The notes under the pieces are model-generated. The model searched no databases, was not told the origin of the DNA, and saw only the letters and a list, made by a program, of their open reading frames with translations. Positions 32,096 through 39,392 of a DNA stretch of 39,392 nucleotides are shown piece after piece (within the stretch, counting starts at the first letter, position 1; each line of letters opens with the position of its first letter). Both the position numbers and the translations under genes were made by a program. The stretch spans positions 1 to 39,392 of the forward strand of contig CAMWUL010000029.1 of assembly GCA_947177445.1 (NCBI GenBank). Reading direction: 5' to 3'. This DNA comes from an uncultured Lachnospiraceae bacterium (GTDB taxonomy: Bacteria > Bacillota > Clostridia > Lachnospirales > Lachnospiraceae).

Positions 32096-33016
32096 GTGAA
32101 TATTGACGTAATTATTCCTGTGTACAGGCCGGACGGGAAGCTGACAGAGCTGATTTCCAGGCTGCAGGACCAGACCAGACCGGTGCGGGACATTATCCTT
32201 ATGAATACGGAAGAAGGTCTTTTTGAAGAGTTTGCCCGTGGGACAGATTTTTGGACAAAATTTCCCGAGGTAAAGGTATGGCATGTATCAAAGGCACAGT
32301 TTGACCATGGAGGGACCAGGCATGCGGGAGTGCAGCATTCGGACGCGGAAATATTTGTCACTATGACCCAGGACGCGATGCCGGCAGACCGGGATCTGAT
32401 TCAAAATCTGACCAGGGGATTAAATGAAAGGACGGCGGCAGCCTATGCCCGCCAGCTGCCCTCGGTCCACAGCAGTCTGCCGGAAAAAATATCCAGGGCC
32501 TTTAACTATCCGGAGCAGTCCCGGATCAAGACCAGGGCAGATCTGGACAGTTTGGGTATCAAAACCTTTTTCTGCTCCAATGTCTGCGCCGCTTACCGTA
32601 GGGATGTCTATGATGAATTGGGCGGTTTTATCCGGCATACCATATTTAATGAGGATATGATCTATGCGGCGGGCGCCGTTAAAGCCGGGTACGGCATCGT
32701 CTACGCAGCGGATGCCCGGGTGATTCATTCCCATGATTATACGAATCTGCAGCAGCTGCACCGTAACTTTGATCTGGGAGTGTCTCAGGCCGATCACCCG
32801 GAGGTGTTCCGTGGAGTCCCTTCGGAGGGGGAGGGCATGAAAATGATCCAGGAGGTTTTTAAAGAGATGAGGGCACAGGGAAAGCTGTATCAGTTTCCCG
32901 GCTTTTGCATACAATGCGGATTTCGGTATACGGGTTATCTTTTGGGAAAGCATTACAGACATCTTCCCCGCAGGTGGATCCTTGCGCTCACCGGAAACAG
33001 AGAATATTGGAAATGA
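32096..33016 (+). CDS. Family-2 glycosyltransferase (rhamnosyltransferase-like)
   Basis: A 306-residue single-domain GT2: NIDVIIPVYRPDGKLTELIS at the start, FVTMTQDAMPADRDLI carrying the acidic metal motif, and NEDMIYAAGAVKAGYGIVYA as the catalytic region. The QFDHGGTRHAG segment is typical of rhamnosyltransferases of the RfbF/RgpF-associated type. The start is GTG 32096, with AAGGGA (32084-32089) 6 nt before; a TTG at 32066 opens the same frame but lacks a site. It lies between the LCP gene and glmS, 35 bp before the latter. Sugar specificity is inference. Confidence 0.87.
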   Translation: MNIDVIIPVYRPDGKLTELISRLQDQTRPVRDIILMNTEEGLFEEFARGTDFWTKFPEVKVWHVSKAQFDHGGTRHAGVQHSDAEIFVTMTQDAMPADRDLIQNLTRGLNERTAAAYARQLPSVHSSLPEKISRAFNYPEQSRIKTRADLDSLGIKTFFCSNVCAAYRRDVYDELGGFIRHTIFNEDMIYAAGAVKAGYGIVYAADARVIHSHDYTNLQQLHRNFDLGVSQADHPEVFRGVPSEGEGMKMIQEVFKEMRAQGKLYQFPGFCIQCGFRYTGYLLGKHYRHLPRRWILALTGNREYWK

Positions 33017-33051
33017 AATAATACTTTGAAGAAATAAACAAGGAGGCTGTT

Positions 33052-34878
33052 ATGTGCGGTATTGTAGGTTATATTGGAAAAGAACAGGCGGCGCCCATTA
33101 TCCTGGATGGGCTGTCAAAGCTGGAGTACCGGGGGTATGACTCTGCGGGAATGGCAGTGTATGACGGGGAAAGGATCCGGCTGAGGAAGGCTATCGGCAG
33201 GCTGAAAATTTTGGAAAACCTCACCCGGGGAGGAGAGACCATGCCGGGAAGCTGCGGCATCGGCCACACCAGGTGGGCCACCCACGGCGCGCCCAGCGAT
33301 AACAACGCCCATCCTCACACCAATCAGGAGGGCAGTATCGCGGTGGTGCATAACGGTATTATTGAGAATTACATTCCATTGAAAAAGAAGCTTACCGACA
33401 AGGGTTACCATTTTGTGTCGGAGACCGACACGGAGGTGCTGGCCCATCTGCTGAATTATTATTACAAGGGGAATCCCATGGAAGCCATCACCAAGGTTCT
33501 TCATCGGGTGGAAGGATCCTATGCCCTGGGAATCATGTTTGCAGATCATCCCGGCGAAATTTATGCGGCCAGAAAAGACAGTCCTTTGATTGTGGGGCAA
33601 AACGACAGGGGATGCTTTATTGCCTCGGATGTTCCTGCCATTTTGAAATATACCAGAACCGTATATTATATGGAAAATCAGGAGGTGGCCATTCTGCGGC
33701 CCGACGGCCTTCAGTTCTTTTCTCTGGATGAGGAGGAGCTGGCAAAGGAGCCTTCCACCATCGACTGGGATGCGGACGCGGCGGAGAAGGCGGGCTATGA
33801 GCATTTTATGCTGAAGGAAATGTACGAACAGCCCAGAACCATCACGGACACGATCTCTCCCCGAATTGTGAATAATGATATTGTTATCGAAGAACTGAAA
33901 ATGACGGACGAGGAGCTTCGGAGTATAAATAAGATCCACATTGTTGCCTGCGGTTCCGCCTATCATGCGGGTGTCACCGGAAAATATGTGCTGGAGGGGC
34001 TGGCCCGGATTCCGGTGGAGGTGGATGTGGCCAGCGAATTCCGCTACAGAGATCCCATCCTGGAGGAGGGAAACATGATTATCGTGATCAGCCAGTCCGG
34101 GGAGACGGCGGATACTCTGGCGGCTCTGCGGGAGTCCAGGCAGAGAGGACAGAAGGTGCTGGGGATCGTGAACGTGGTAGGCAGCTCCATTGCCCGGGAG
34201 GCGGACGCCTGCCTGTATACCTGGGCGGGGCCTGAGATCGCAGTGGCTACTACCAAGGCCTACAGCGCCCAGCTGGCGGCACTGTATCTGCTGGCCATGA
34301 AGCTGGCAAAGGTGCGGCACACGGTGGACGAGGAAATGTTCCGGAAGCTGCTGGAGGATCTGCGGTGCCTGCCTGATCAGATCGAGCTTCTCCTGGGACA
34401 AAAGGAAAAGATTCAGCATTTTGCCAACAGATATCTGGGAGCCAGAGATATATTTTTTATCGGAAGAGGCATCGACTACGCCATTTCCCTGGAGGGCTCC
34501 CTGAAGCTGAAGGAGATATCCTACATTCATTCCGAAGCCTATGCCGCGGGAGAATTAAAGCACGGAACCATTTCACTGATCGAGGACGGCACGCTTGTGG
34601 TGGCGCTGTCCACTCAGCCGGCGCTGTTCCAGAAGACCATCAGCAATATTGTGGAGGTAAAGGCCAGAGGCGCTTTTGTCATGGCGGTGACCAATGAGGA
34701 AAACAAGGCCATCGAAAAGGCGTCGGATTATGTGGTCTATCTCCCCGCCACCAATCGATTTTTTACCAATTCGCTGGCAATCATCCCGCTTCAGCTGTTT
34801 GCCTATTATGTGGCAGTGGGAAGAGGCTGTGATGTGGATAAGCCCAGAAACCTGGCAAAATCGGTGACGGTGGAATAG
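33052..34878 (+). CDS. glmS: Glutamine-fructose-6-phosphate aminotransferase
   Basis: A 608-residue enzyme making glucosamine-6-phosphate from fructose-6-phosphate and glutamine, the first step to UDP-GlcNAc for peptidoglycan and surface polymers. The N-terminal glutaminase domain begins MCGIVGYIG with catalytic C2. Two SIS sugar isomerase domains follow (VISQSGETADTLAALRESR and IGRGIDYAISLEGSLKLKE), and the protein ends LAKSVTVE. AGGAGG (33040-33045) precedes the ATG. The upstream gap is only 35 nt, too short for a glmS ribozyme, so control must differ from the usual Firmicutes scheme. Confidence 0.96.
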   Translation: MCGIVGYIGKEQAAPIILDGLSKLEYRGYDSAGMAVYDGERIRLRKAIGRLKILENLTRGGETMPGSCGIGHTRWATHGAPSDNNAHPHTNQEGSIAVVHNGIIENYIPLKKKLTDKGYHFVSETDTEVLAHLLNYYYKGNPMEAITKVLHRVEGSYALGIMFADHPGEIYAARKDSPLIVGQNDRGCFIASDVPAILKYTRTVYYMENQEVAILRPDGLQFFSLDEEELAKEPSTIDWDADAAEKAGYEHFMLKEMYEQPRTITDTISPRIVNNDIVIEELKMTDEELRSINKIHIVACGSAYHAGVTGKYVLEGLARIPVEVDVASEFRYRDPILEEGNMIIVISQSGETADTLAALRESRQRGQKVLGIVNVVGSSIAREADACLYTWAGPEIAVATTKAYSAQLAALYLLAMKLAKVRHTVDEEMFRKLLEDLRCLPDQIELLLGQKEKIQHFANRYLGARDIFFIGRGIDYAISLEGSLKLKEISYIHSEAYAAGELKHGTISLIEDGTLVVALSTQPALFQKTISNIVEVKARGAFVMAVTNEENKAIEKASDYVVYLPATNRFFTNSLAIIPLQLFAYYVAVGRGCDVDKPRNLAKSVTVE

Positions 34879-34881
34879 AAT

Positions 34882-34935
34882 TTCACAATGCTTTCATAAT
34901 GAAAACACAATTCCGACACATTTGGCGGATATACT
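34882..34935 (+). promoter_or_regulatory. htrA promoter with four 11-bp phased repeats
   Basis: TTCACA (34882), TTCATA (34893), AACACA (34904) and GACACA (34915) recur at exactly 11-bp intervals; on the other strand they read TGTGTC, TGTGTT, TATGAA, TGTGAA. A -10 box TATACT (34930-34935) follows, with no recognisable -35. This is the pattern of OmpR/PhoB-family response-regulator boxes such as those of WalR and CssR. Confidence 0.55.
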
Positions 34936-34985
34936 GAGTTACATAAAGGCAGGAAACAAGTCCTGAGAAGTAGGAGGAGAGCATT

Positions 34986-36353
34986 ATGTACGAGAATGAA
35001 ATTTATTCCAATTCTGAGACAAATACCTCTGGCGGAGGAAGTCCCTATTTTGATTATACCACATATCCTACAGGGACGCCTGGAGGTAACGGAGGAGGTG
35101 CAGCGCCCCAGGGGAAAAAGCCCCGGGAAAAGAAACCGGGAGGCGGACTCTTCCGGAAGGTGATCCTCAGCGTCAGCCTGGGGCTGTGCTTCGGATTATT
35201 TGCAGGTCTGGGATTTTACGCGGTACAGCTGGGGACGGGACAGGCAGCCCAGACGGAAAGCGGGAATGCGCAGGATCCGGGGAATGACCCTGAAAAGCCT
35301 GCTTCACTGCCGGACAGCAGTCCTGTCATTTCCAATCAGATCACCTATGTGAAAAATGATATTAAGGACGTGGTGAAGGAAGTGATGCCCGCCATGGTAT
35401 CCATTATCAATAATTACACTTCTGTGAGCAGAGACTTGTGGGGACAGACCTACAGCGTGCCCGGCGTGGGAAGCGGCTCCGGCATCATTGTGGGTGAGAC
35501 CGAGGAAGAGCTTCTTCTGGTGACCAACAATCATGTAGTGGAAAATGCCACCAGTCTGGAGGTAACCTTTATCGACGGCTCCACGGCGGAGGCCAGCATC
35601 AAGGGACAGGATTCCGACATGGATCTGGCAGTGATCTCGGTGCCTCTGGGAAATTTGAGTGATGAGACCAGGAATGCTATCACCATTGCCACTCTGGGAG
35701 ACAGCGACGCTCTGGAGCTGGGAGATCCTGTGATCGCCATCGGAAATGCTCTGGGCTATGGACAGTCTGTGACGGACGGCATTATCAGCGCACTGAATCG
35801 GGTGATCGAGCTGGAGGACGGCTCCCGGGGAACCTTTATCCAGACGAACGCTGCCATCAACCCCGGCAATTCCGGAGGCGCGCTGTTAAATATCAAGGGT
35901 GAGGTCATCGGAATCAATTCCAACAAGATCGGCGACACGAAGGTGGAGGGCATGGGCTATGCAATTCCCATCAGCGCAGCAAGTCCAATTATCGCCGAGC
36001 TGATGGAGCGCCAGACCAGAGTGAAGGTGGCTGACAATGAAATGGGCTACATGGGGATTACCATGCAGAATATCACCGATCAGTATGCCGAACTGTTCAA
36101 CGCCCCTCAGGGAGCCCTGGTTTACTCCGTGGAGAAGGGATCTGCGGCAGACCAGGCGGGTATCCTGCAGAGAGACATTATTGTGAAGCTGGACGGACAG
36201 AGAATCTATTCCCGGGAAGAGCTGAAGAGCGCACTGCAGTATTACCGGGCAGGCGAGACCGTTACGGTGACGGTACAGAGAGTGGTAAACGGAGAGTATG
36301 AGACCTTTGATCTGGAGGTCATTCTGGGCGTCAGACCGGACGGGATAGAGTAA
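34986..36353 (+). CDS. htrA: HtrA/DegP-type serine protease
   Basis: A 455-residue membrane-anchored envelope protease. A glycine- and proline-rich cytoplasmic N-terminus (1-55) is followed by one membrane helix (about 59-80), then the trypsin-like domain with H183 (TNNHVV), D213 (DMDLAVI) and S296 (NPGNSGGAL). A single PDZ domain closes the protein (about 355-450). It degrades or refolds misfolded secreted proteins. AGGAGG precedes ATG 34986. Its promoter carries phased repeats expected for two-component stress control. A strong terminator follows. Confidence 0.95.
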   Translation: MYENEIYSNSETNTSGGGSPYFDYTTYPTGTPGGNGGGAAPQGKKPREKKPGGGLFRKVILSVSLGLCFGLFAGLGFYAVQLGTGQAAQTESGNAQDPGNDPEKPASLPDSSPVISNQITYVKNDIKDVVKEVMPAMVSIINNYTSVSRDLWGQTYSVPGVGSGSGIIVGETEEELLLVTNNHVVENATSLEVTFIDGSTAEASIKGQDSDMDLAVISVPLGNLSDETRNAITIATLGDSDALELGDPVIAIGNALGYGQSVTDGIISALNRVIELEDGSRGTFIQTNAAINPGNSGGALLNIKGEVIGINSNKIGDTKVEGMGYAIPISAASPIIAELMERQTRVKVADNEMGYMGITMQNITDQYAELFNAPQGALVYSVEKGSAADQAGILQRDIIVKLDGQRIYSREELKSALQYYRAGETVTVTVQRVVNGEYETFDLEVILGVRPDGIE

Positions 36354-36391
36354 AGCTTCCTGCCGTAAAATGAAAATGGAACAAAGCAAGA

Positions 36392-36427
36392 TCCCGGGTG
36401 GGCGCAGGGCCTGCCCGGGAGTTTTTA
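36392..36427 (+). terminator. Terminator after htrA
   Basis: TCCCGGG (36392-36398) and CCCGGGA (36414-36420) pair, with inner GGC/GCC pairing possible, followed by GTTTTTAT. Confidence 0.75.
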
Positions 36428-36465
36428 TGCCATGGGAATGATACGTTTTTTCATAAAAAGTTTAC

Positions 36466-36494
36466 TTGTATCGATAGGCTTTTTCAAGTATACT
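36466..36494 (+). promoter_or_regulatory. Promoter of the ClpX-like gene
   Basis: TTGTAT (36466-36471), 17 nt, TATACT (36489-36494); leader of about 50 nt. No CIRCE or CtsR box was seen. Confidence 0.6.
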
Positions 36495-36551
36495 CATATC
36501 AGGCAGAGATGCGCGGACAGCCGGGCATACGAATGGAGATGGGAGAAGAAT

Positions 36552-38111
36552 ATGTCGGATATAGATAAGGAAATCGAGAACCTGGAGGAAGAGAAGGATG
36601 AAAAAGAGGCGGACCTGACAGATGGACGCCGTGACGCCTCCTCCACCAGGAATGCTGGAAAGAGCGATAACAGCGAATACGAGGATGTATGCTTTATCTG
36701 CCGCAGGCCGGAGAGCAAGGCGGGTAAGATGTTTAAAATGCCCAACAATATATGTATCTGCGACGACTGCATGCACAAGACCATGGATGCGGTGAGCCAG
36801 TTCGATTATCAGGGAATGCTGAGCAATCCTCAGTTTCAGAACGAGCTGGATCAGATGTCAAAACAGGGAGGCTTCCCCAATATCAGCTTTGTGAACCTGG
36901 CGGATCTGCAGGGAGACGGGGGAATTCCCAATAAGCAGAAGCTGAAAAAGAAGAAGAAAAAAAGCGGGGAAGAGCCGGTGCTGAACATCCGCGATATTCC
37001 TGCGCCTCACAAGATCAAGGCCAGTCTGGACGAGTACGTGGTAGGACAGGAGCATGCCAAAAAGGTGATCTCCGTAGCCGTATATAATCATTACAAGCGG
37101 GTGGCTACGGGTACTATGGACAATATCGAGATTGAGAAATCCAACATGCTGATGATCGGTCCCACCGGCTGCGGAAAAACCTATCTGGTGAAGACTCTTG
37201 CCAGACTGCTGGATGTCCCCCTGGCCATTGCGGATGCCACCTCTCTGACGGAAGCAGGGTACATCGGAGACGACATTGAATCCGTGGTATCCAAGCTGTT
37301 GGCGGCAGCGGATAATGATGTGGAGAAAGCGGAGCGGGGAATTATTTTTATTGATGAGATCGATAAGATTGCCAAAAAAAGGAATACCAACACTAGGGAT
37401 GTGAGCGGAGAGAGCGTACAGCAGGGAATGCTTAAGCTTCTGGAGGGAGCCGAGGTAGAGGTGCCTGTAGGAGCCAACAGCAAGAATGCCATGGTGCCGC
37501 TGGCCACAGTGAATACCAGAAATATTCTCTTTATCTGCGGCGGGGCCTTTCCGGACCTGGAGGATATTATCCGGGAGCGCCTGACGAAGACGGCTTCTAT
37601 CGGTTTTAATTCCGAACTGAAGGATAAATATGACAAGGACAAGAACCTTTTGTCCAGGGTTACGGTGGAGGACATCCGGAAATTTGGGATGATTCCGGAA
37701 TTTATCGGACGGCTGCCGATCATTTATACCCTGGAAGGGCTTTCCCGGGATATGCTGATCAAAATACTGAAGGAGCCCAAAAACGCGATCCTCAAGCAGT
37801 ACCAGAAGCTTTTGGAGCTGGATGAGGTGCGGCTGGAGTTTACGGAGGACGCCCTGGAGGCCATTGCCGACAAGGCCATTAAGAAGGACACAGGAGCCAG
37901 GGCGCTGCGTTCCATCATAGAAGAATTCATGCTGGATATAATGTATGAGATTCCCAAGGATGATAATATCGGCAGGGTGACAATCACCGGGGATTACATT
38001 CAGGGAACCGGCGGCCCGCTGATCGAGATCCGAAGCAATCAGCTTCCTGAGGCAGGGCGGCTGCTGGAGGACAAAGCATCCTCCGCCCAGCCGGCGGTTT
38101 CCGGGAACTGA
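36552..38111 (+). CDS. clpX: ClpX-type protease ATPase with N-terminal and linker extensions
   Basis: A 519-residue AAA+ unfoldase, about 100 residues longer than usual ClpX. An acidic 45-residue extension precedes the zinc-binding domain (C47, C50, C70, C73). A lysine-rich linker (about 115-145, KKKKKK) leads to the AAA+ core: Walker A GPTGCGKT (203-210), pore loop GYIGDD, Walker B IIFIDEID (D268, E269) and the IGF loop (350-352) that docks on ClpP. ClpP binding is therefore likely. clpP is not adjacent, so this may be a second ClpX paralogue or an unlinked main copy; the symbol is by family. ATG 36552 follows GGGAGAAG and the promoter; a longer frame from 36432 would start before transcription does. 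Confidence 0.88.
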   Translation: MSDIDKEIENLEEEKDEKEADLTDGRRDASSTRNAGKSDNSEYEDVCFICRRPESKAGKMFKMPNNICICDDCMHKTMDAVSQFDYQGMLSNPQFQNELDQMSKQGGFPNISFVNLADLQGDGGIPNKQKLKKKKKKSGEEPVLNIRDIPAPHKIKASLDEYVVGQEHAKKVISVAVYNHYKRVATGTMDNIEIEKSNMLMIGPTGCGKTYLVKTLARLLDVPLAIADATSLTEAGYIGDDIESVVSKLLAAADNDVEKAERGIIFIDEIDKIAKKRNTNTRDVSGESVQQGMLKLLEGAEVEVPVGANSKNAMVPLATVNTRNILFICGGAFPDLEDIIRERLTKTASIGFNSELKDKYDKDKNLLSRVTVEDIRKFGMIPEFIGRLPIIYTLEGLSRDMLIKILKEPKNAILKQYQKLLELDEVRLEFTEDALEAIADKAIKKDTGARALRSIIEEFMLDIMYEIPKDDNIGRVTITGDYIQGTGGPLIEIRSNQLPEAGRLLEDKASSAQPAVSGN

Positions 38112-38169
38112 CGGATTTCCGCCGGCAATGAGCCCGGCGGTGTTGAGCCGTTGATCGGGCTGACATGAT

Positions 38170-38222
38170 ACCTCCAAAGAGGACAGATGAAATAAAAAAT
38201 CTGTTGCTTTGGAGGTTTTTTT
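38170..38222 (+). terminator. Strong terminator after clpX
   Basis: ACCTCCAAAG (38170-38179) and CTTTGGAGGT (38207-38216) pair perfectly, with an inner ACAGAT/ATCTGT stem, followed by seven T residues. It isolates the next gene from clpX transcription. Confidence 0.85.
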
Positions 38223-38279
38223 GTTCGGGCTGTTTTGGCGAGAAAATAGAAAATCCCGGTTTTCCCGATAATGACGGTG

Positions 38280-38309
38280 TTTACAGCTGTTTTTTCCTTC
38301 CCATATATA
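38280..38309 (+). promoter_or_regulatory. Promoter of the orphan tail-like gene
   Basis: TTTACA (38280-38285), 18 nt, TATATA (38304-38309). It lies after the clpX terminator. A perfect palindrome GGTGCGCACC (38322-38331) follows at the start of the transcript. Confidence 0.5.
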
Positions 38310-38321
38310 AGTAGGTGAGAA

Positions 38322-38331
38322 GGTGCGCACC
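38322..38331. promoter_or_regulatory. Palindrome at the start of the tail-like transcript
   Basis: GGTGCGCACC is a perfect 10-bp palindrome, flanked by GAA and CCTTC so that a longer fold is possible. It lies just after the expected start site and may be an operator or a 5' hairpin stabilising the message. Confidence 0.35.
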
Positions 38332-38383
38332 CCTTCAAACAATTTTTATACACAACACATTTCAAACACAGGAGGTACTCACT

Positions 38384-39130
38384 ATGACAACCAACAACAT
38401 CACCAACCAGAACCTGGCCAACAGAGAAGTATGCGACCTGATCTTCGTGGATTACGCCACAAAGAAGCCTTTCCTGAACCTGGACTTCGCCAACGTCTCC
38501 ACCACGGAGCTCACCGGCGAGAGCACCTTTGCCTACGGCGGAGCCGGACATCCCAAGCGGGTTCAGTTTGCCGGTGAAAGGGGCGGCACCCTCACCATCG
38601 AGACTCAGATCCAGACCGTAAAGCTTTGGCAGCTGATTACCGGGGGAGAACTCCACAGCTCCGCGAAATTCATCAAGCGGGTGGAAACAGCCGTGGACGA
38701 AGCCGGAACTGCAATTACCCTGGAGGATGCGCCCATTGCCGGAAGCGTAACGGTATATGCGGCTGACGACGACTGCGGTGTGGAGCTGGAGCACACTGTG
38801 ACAGGCAGTACGGTCACTCTCGCCTCAGCCCTTACGGCAGGCGCTTCTGTGGTGGTTTATTACATGAAGGAGGTTTCCGCCGGCGTTCAGAGAGTCAGCG
38901 TAAAGTCTACCAGCTTCCCCAAGGCATTTACCGTGTATGGCGATACGGTCATGAAGACCGAGAACGACGAGCTGCTTCCCTACAGGTTTACTGCCTACAA
39001 GGCGGCGCCCCAGGGAAATATGTCTCTGAGCTATTCCAATTCCGGAGATCCTGGTTCCATCACCATCACCTGCGATCTGCTGGCTGACGGCGATGACAAC
39101 ATTCTGGATCTGGCTCTGATCGAGGAATAA
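38384..39130 (+). CDS. Orphan phage tail-tube-like structural protein
   Basis: A 248-residue protein without signal peptide or membrane segment, predicted beta-rich. The segment FLNLDFANVSTTELTGE, then FAYGGAGHPKRVQFAGERGG and LTIETQIQTVKLWQLITGGE, recalls tail-tube or other virion structural proteins of large Firmicutes phages. This is recognition from memory and only moderate. A middle part (about 105-165) looks like an inserted Ig-like or adhesin-like beta domain. AGGAGGT precedes ATG 38384. Codons end in C far more than in neighbouring genes (AAC, ATC, TTC, GAC, ACC), suggesting high expression or foreign origin. It stands alone with its own promoter and a long hairpin after it; no other phage gene is visible. 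Confidence 0.55.
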   Translation: MTTNNITNQNLANREVCDLIFVDYATKKPFLNLDFANVSTTELTGESTFAYGGAGHPKRVQFAGERGGTLTIETQIQTVKLWQLITGGELHSSAKFIKRVETAVDEAGTAITLEDAPIAGSVTVYAADDDCGVELEHTVTGSTVTLASALTAGASVVVYYMKEVSAGVQRVSVKSTSFPKAFTVYGDTVMKTENDELLPYRFTAYKAAPQGNMSLSYSNSGDPGSITITCDLLADGDDNILDLALIEE

Positions 39131-39176
39131 CCCAGGAATGATTCGGGAATGATACAATATTTCGGCTGACGGTTTG

Positions 39177-39205
39177 GGGCGGAGTGCGTAAGGCGCACTC
39201 CGCCC
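39177..39205 (+). terminator. Long hairpin after the tail-like gene
   Basis: GGGCGGAGTGCG (39177-39188) and CGCACTCCGCCC (39194-39205) pair perfectly over 12 bp with a 5-nt loop. A run of six T occurs only 15 nt later (39221-39226), so termination is likely but not of textbook form. Confidence 0.55.
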
Positions 39206-39337
39206 TGATGTCATAAACGGTTTTTTACTTGCTGATCGCGGCCCTGGTGTGCCTTGCGAATCCCGTTTTCGGGCCTTGCCAAAGTCCTCCTATAGGCTGA
39301 ACCGGGGGTAGCTATCGGTGAAGGTGTAGTTGAAAAG

Positions 39338-39379
39338 ACGTTACTTTTCACGGCTTCGCCGTTCAAAGCAACATGATGC
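39338..39379 (-). repeat. Inverted copy of the 42-nt palindromic repeat
   Basis: Identical over 42 nt, in reverse orientation, to 22687-22728. The core 39340-39372 folds back on itself around a TTC loop. The remainder of this copy, if it is a full MITE-like element, lies beyond the window. Confidence 0.75.
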
Positions 39380-39392
39380 CCAGCGCGTGCTG

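Noticed and set aside
33017..33051. A glmS ribozyme
   Set aside because: The gap is far too short and contains only the AGGAGG site.
38384..39130. Evidence of a complete prophage
   Set aside because: Only one structural-type gene is seen; there is no integrase, terminase, capsid or lysis gene in the window.

Overview
The window looks like chromosomal DNA of a gut-type Lachnospiraceae bacterium (Clostridia, Firmicutes). Grounds: roughly half G+C, strong AGGAGG-type ribosome binding sites, TTGACA/TATAAT promoters, and a gene set (HD-Pnk, SbcCD, clostridial-type glycogen phosphorylase plus 4-alpha-glucanotransferase, MsmK-type sugar ABC transporter, LCP protein, HtrA, ClpX) that fits that family. 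I cannot name a genus. No rRNA, tRNA, CRISPR array, transposase or integrase was seen.

Layout. (1) 1-612: no confident gene. It holds a pair of divergent promoters, an unknown structured transcript leaving to the left, and a long leader running right. (2) 613-7101: a tightly packed four-gene run of RNA ligase, HD-domain/polynucleotide kinase (HD-Pnk), SbcD and SbcC. The first two together carry every activity needed to heal and seal a broken RNA. SbcCD is the bacterial Mre11-Rad50-type DNA end nuclease. (3) 7103-7612, minus strand: tadA. (4) 7877-12997: a LacI-family regulator, glycogen phosphorylase and MalQ, with a palindromic operator inside the glgP promoter. (5) A MATE exporter and a D-lactate-type dehydrogenase, converging. 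(6) 15792-22580: a cytoplasmic glycoside-hydrolase-like protein divergent from a complete sugar ABC importer (ATPase, two permeases, lipoprotein binding protein with an extra C-terminal membrane helix). (7) 22829-25532: a small lipoprotein with 48-bp tandem repeats, then phosphoglucomutase. (8) 25646-33016: envelope polysaccharide genes: an acyltransferase (minus), three family-2 glycosyltransferases, an initiating sugar-phosphate transferase and an LCP ligase, followed closely by glmS, which feeds the amino-sugar pool. (9) 34986-38111: HtrA protease and a long ClpX-like ATPase. (10) 38384-39130: an orphan gene resembling phage tail-tube proteins, with its own promoter and hairpin.

Dispersed palindromic repeats punctuate the window. 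A 42-nt sequence is identical at 22687-22728 and, inverted, at 39338-39379, with a degenerate copy at 26791-26825. The first copy is the right end of a 144-bp element with 14-bp terminal inverted repeats, like a MITE. A different composite palindrome lies at 15635-15759.

Metabolically, GlgP and MalQ release glucose-1-phosphate from alpha-glucans, Pgm converts it to glucose-6-phosphate, and GlmS diverts fructose-6-phosphate to envelope amino sugars. The most unusual parts are the RNA-repair cassette joined to SbcCD, the orphan tail-like gene, and the repeat family sitting next to promoters.
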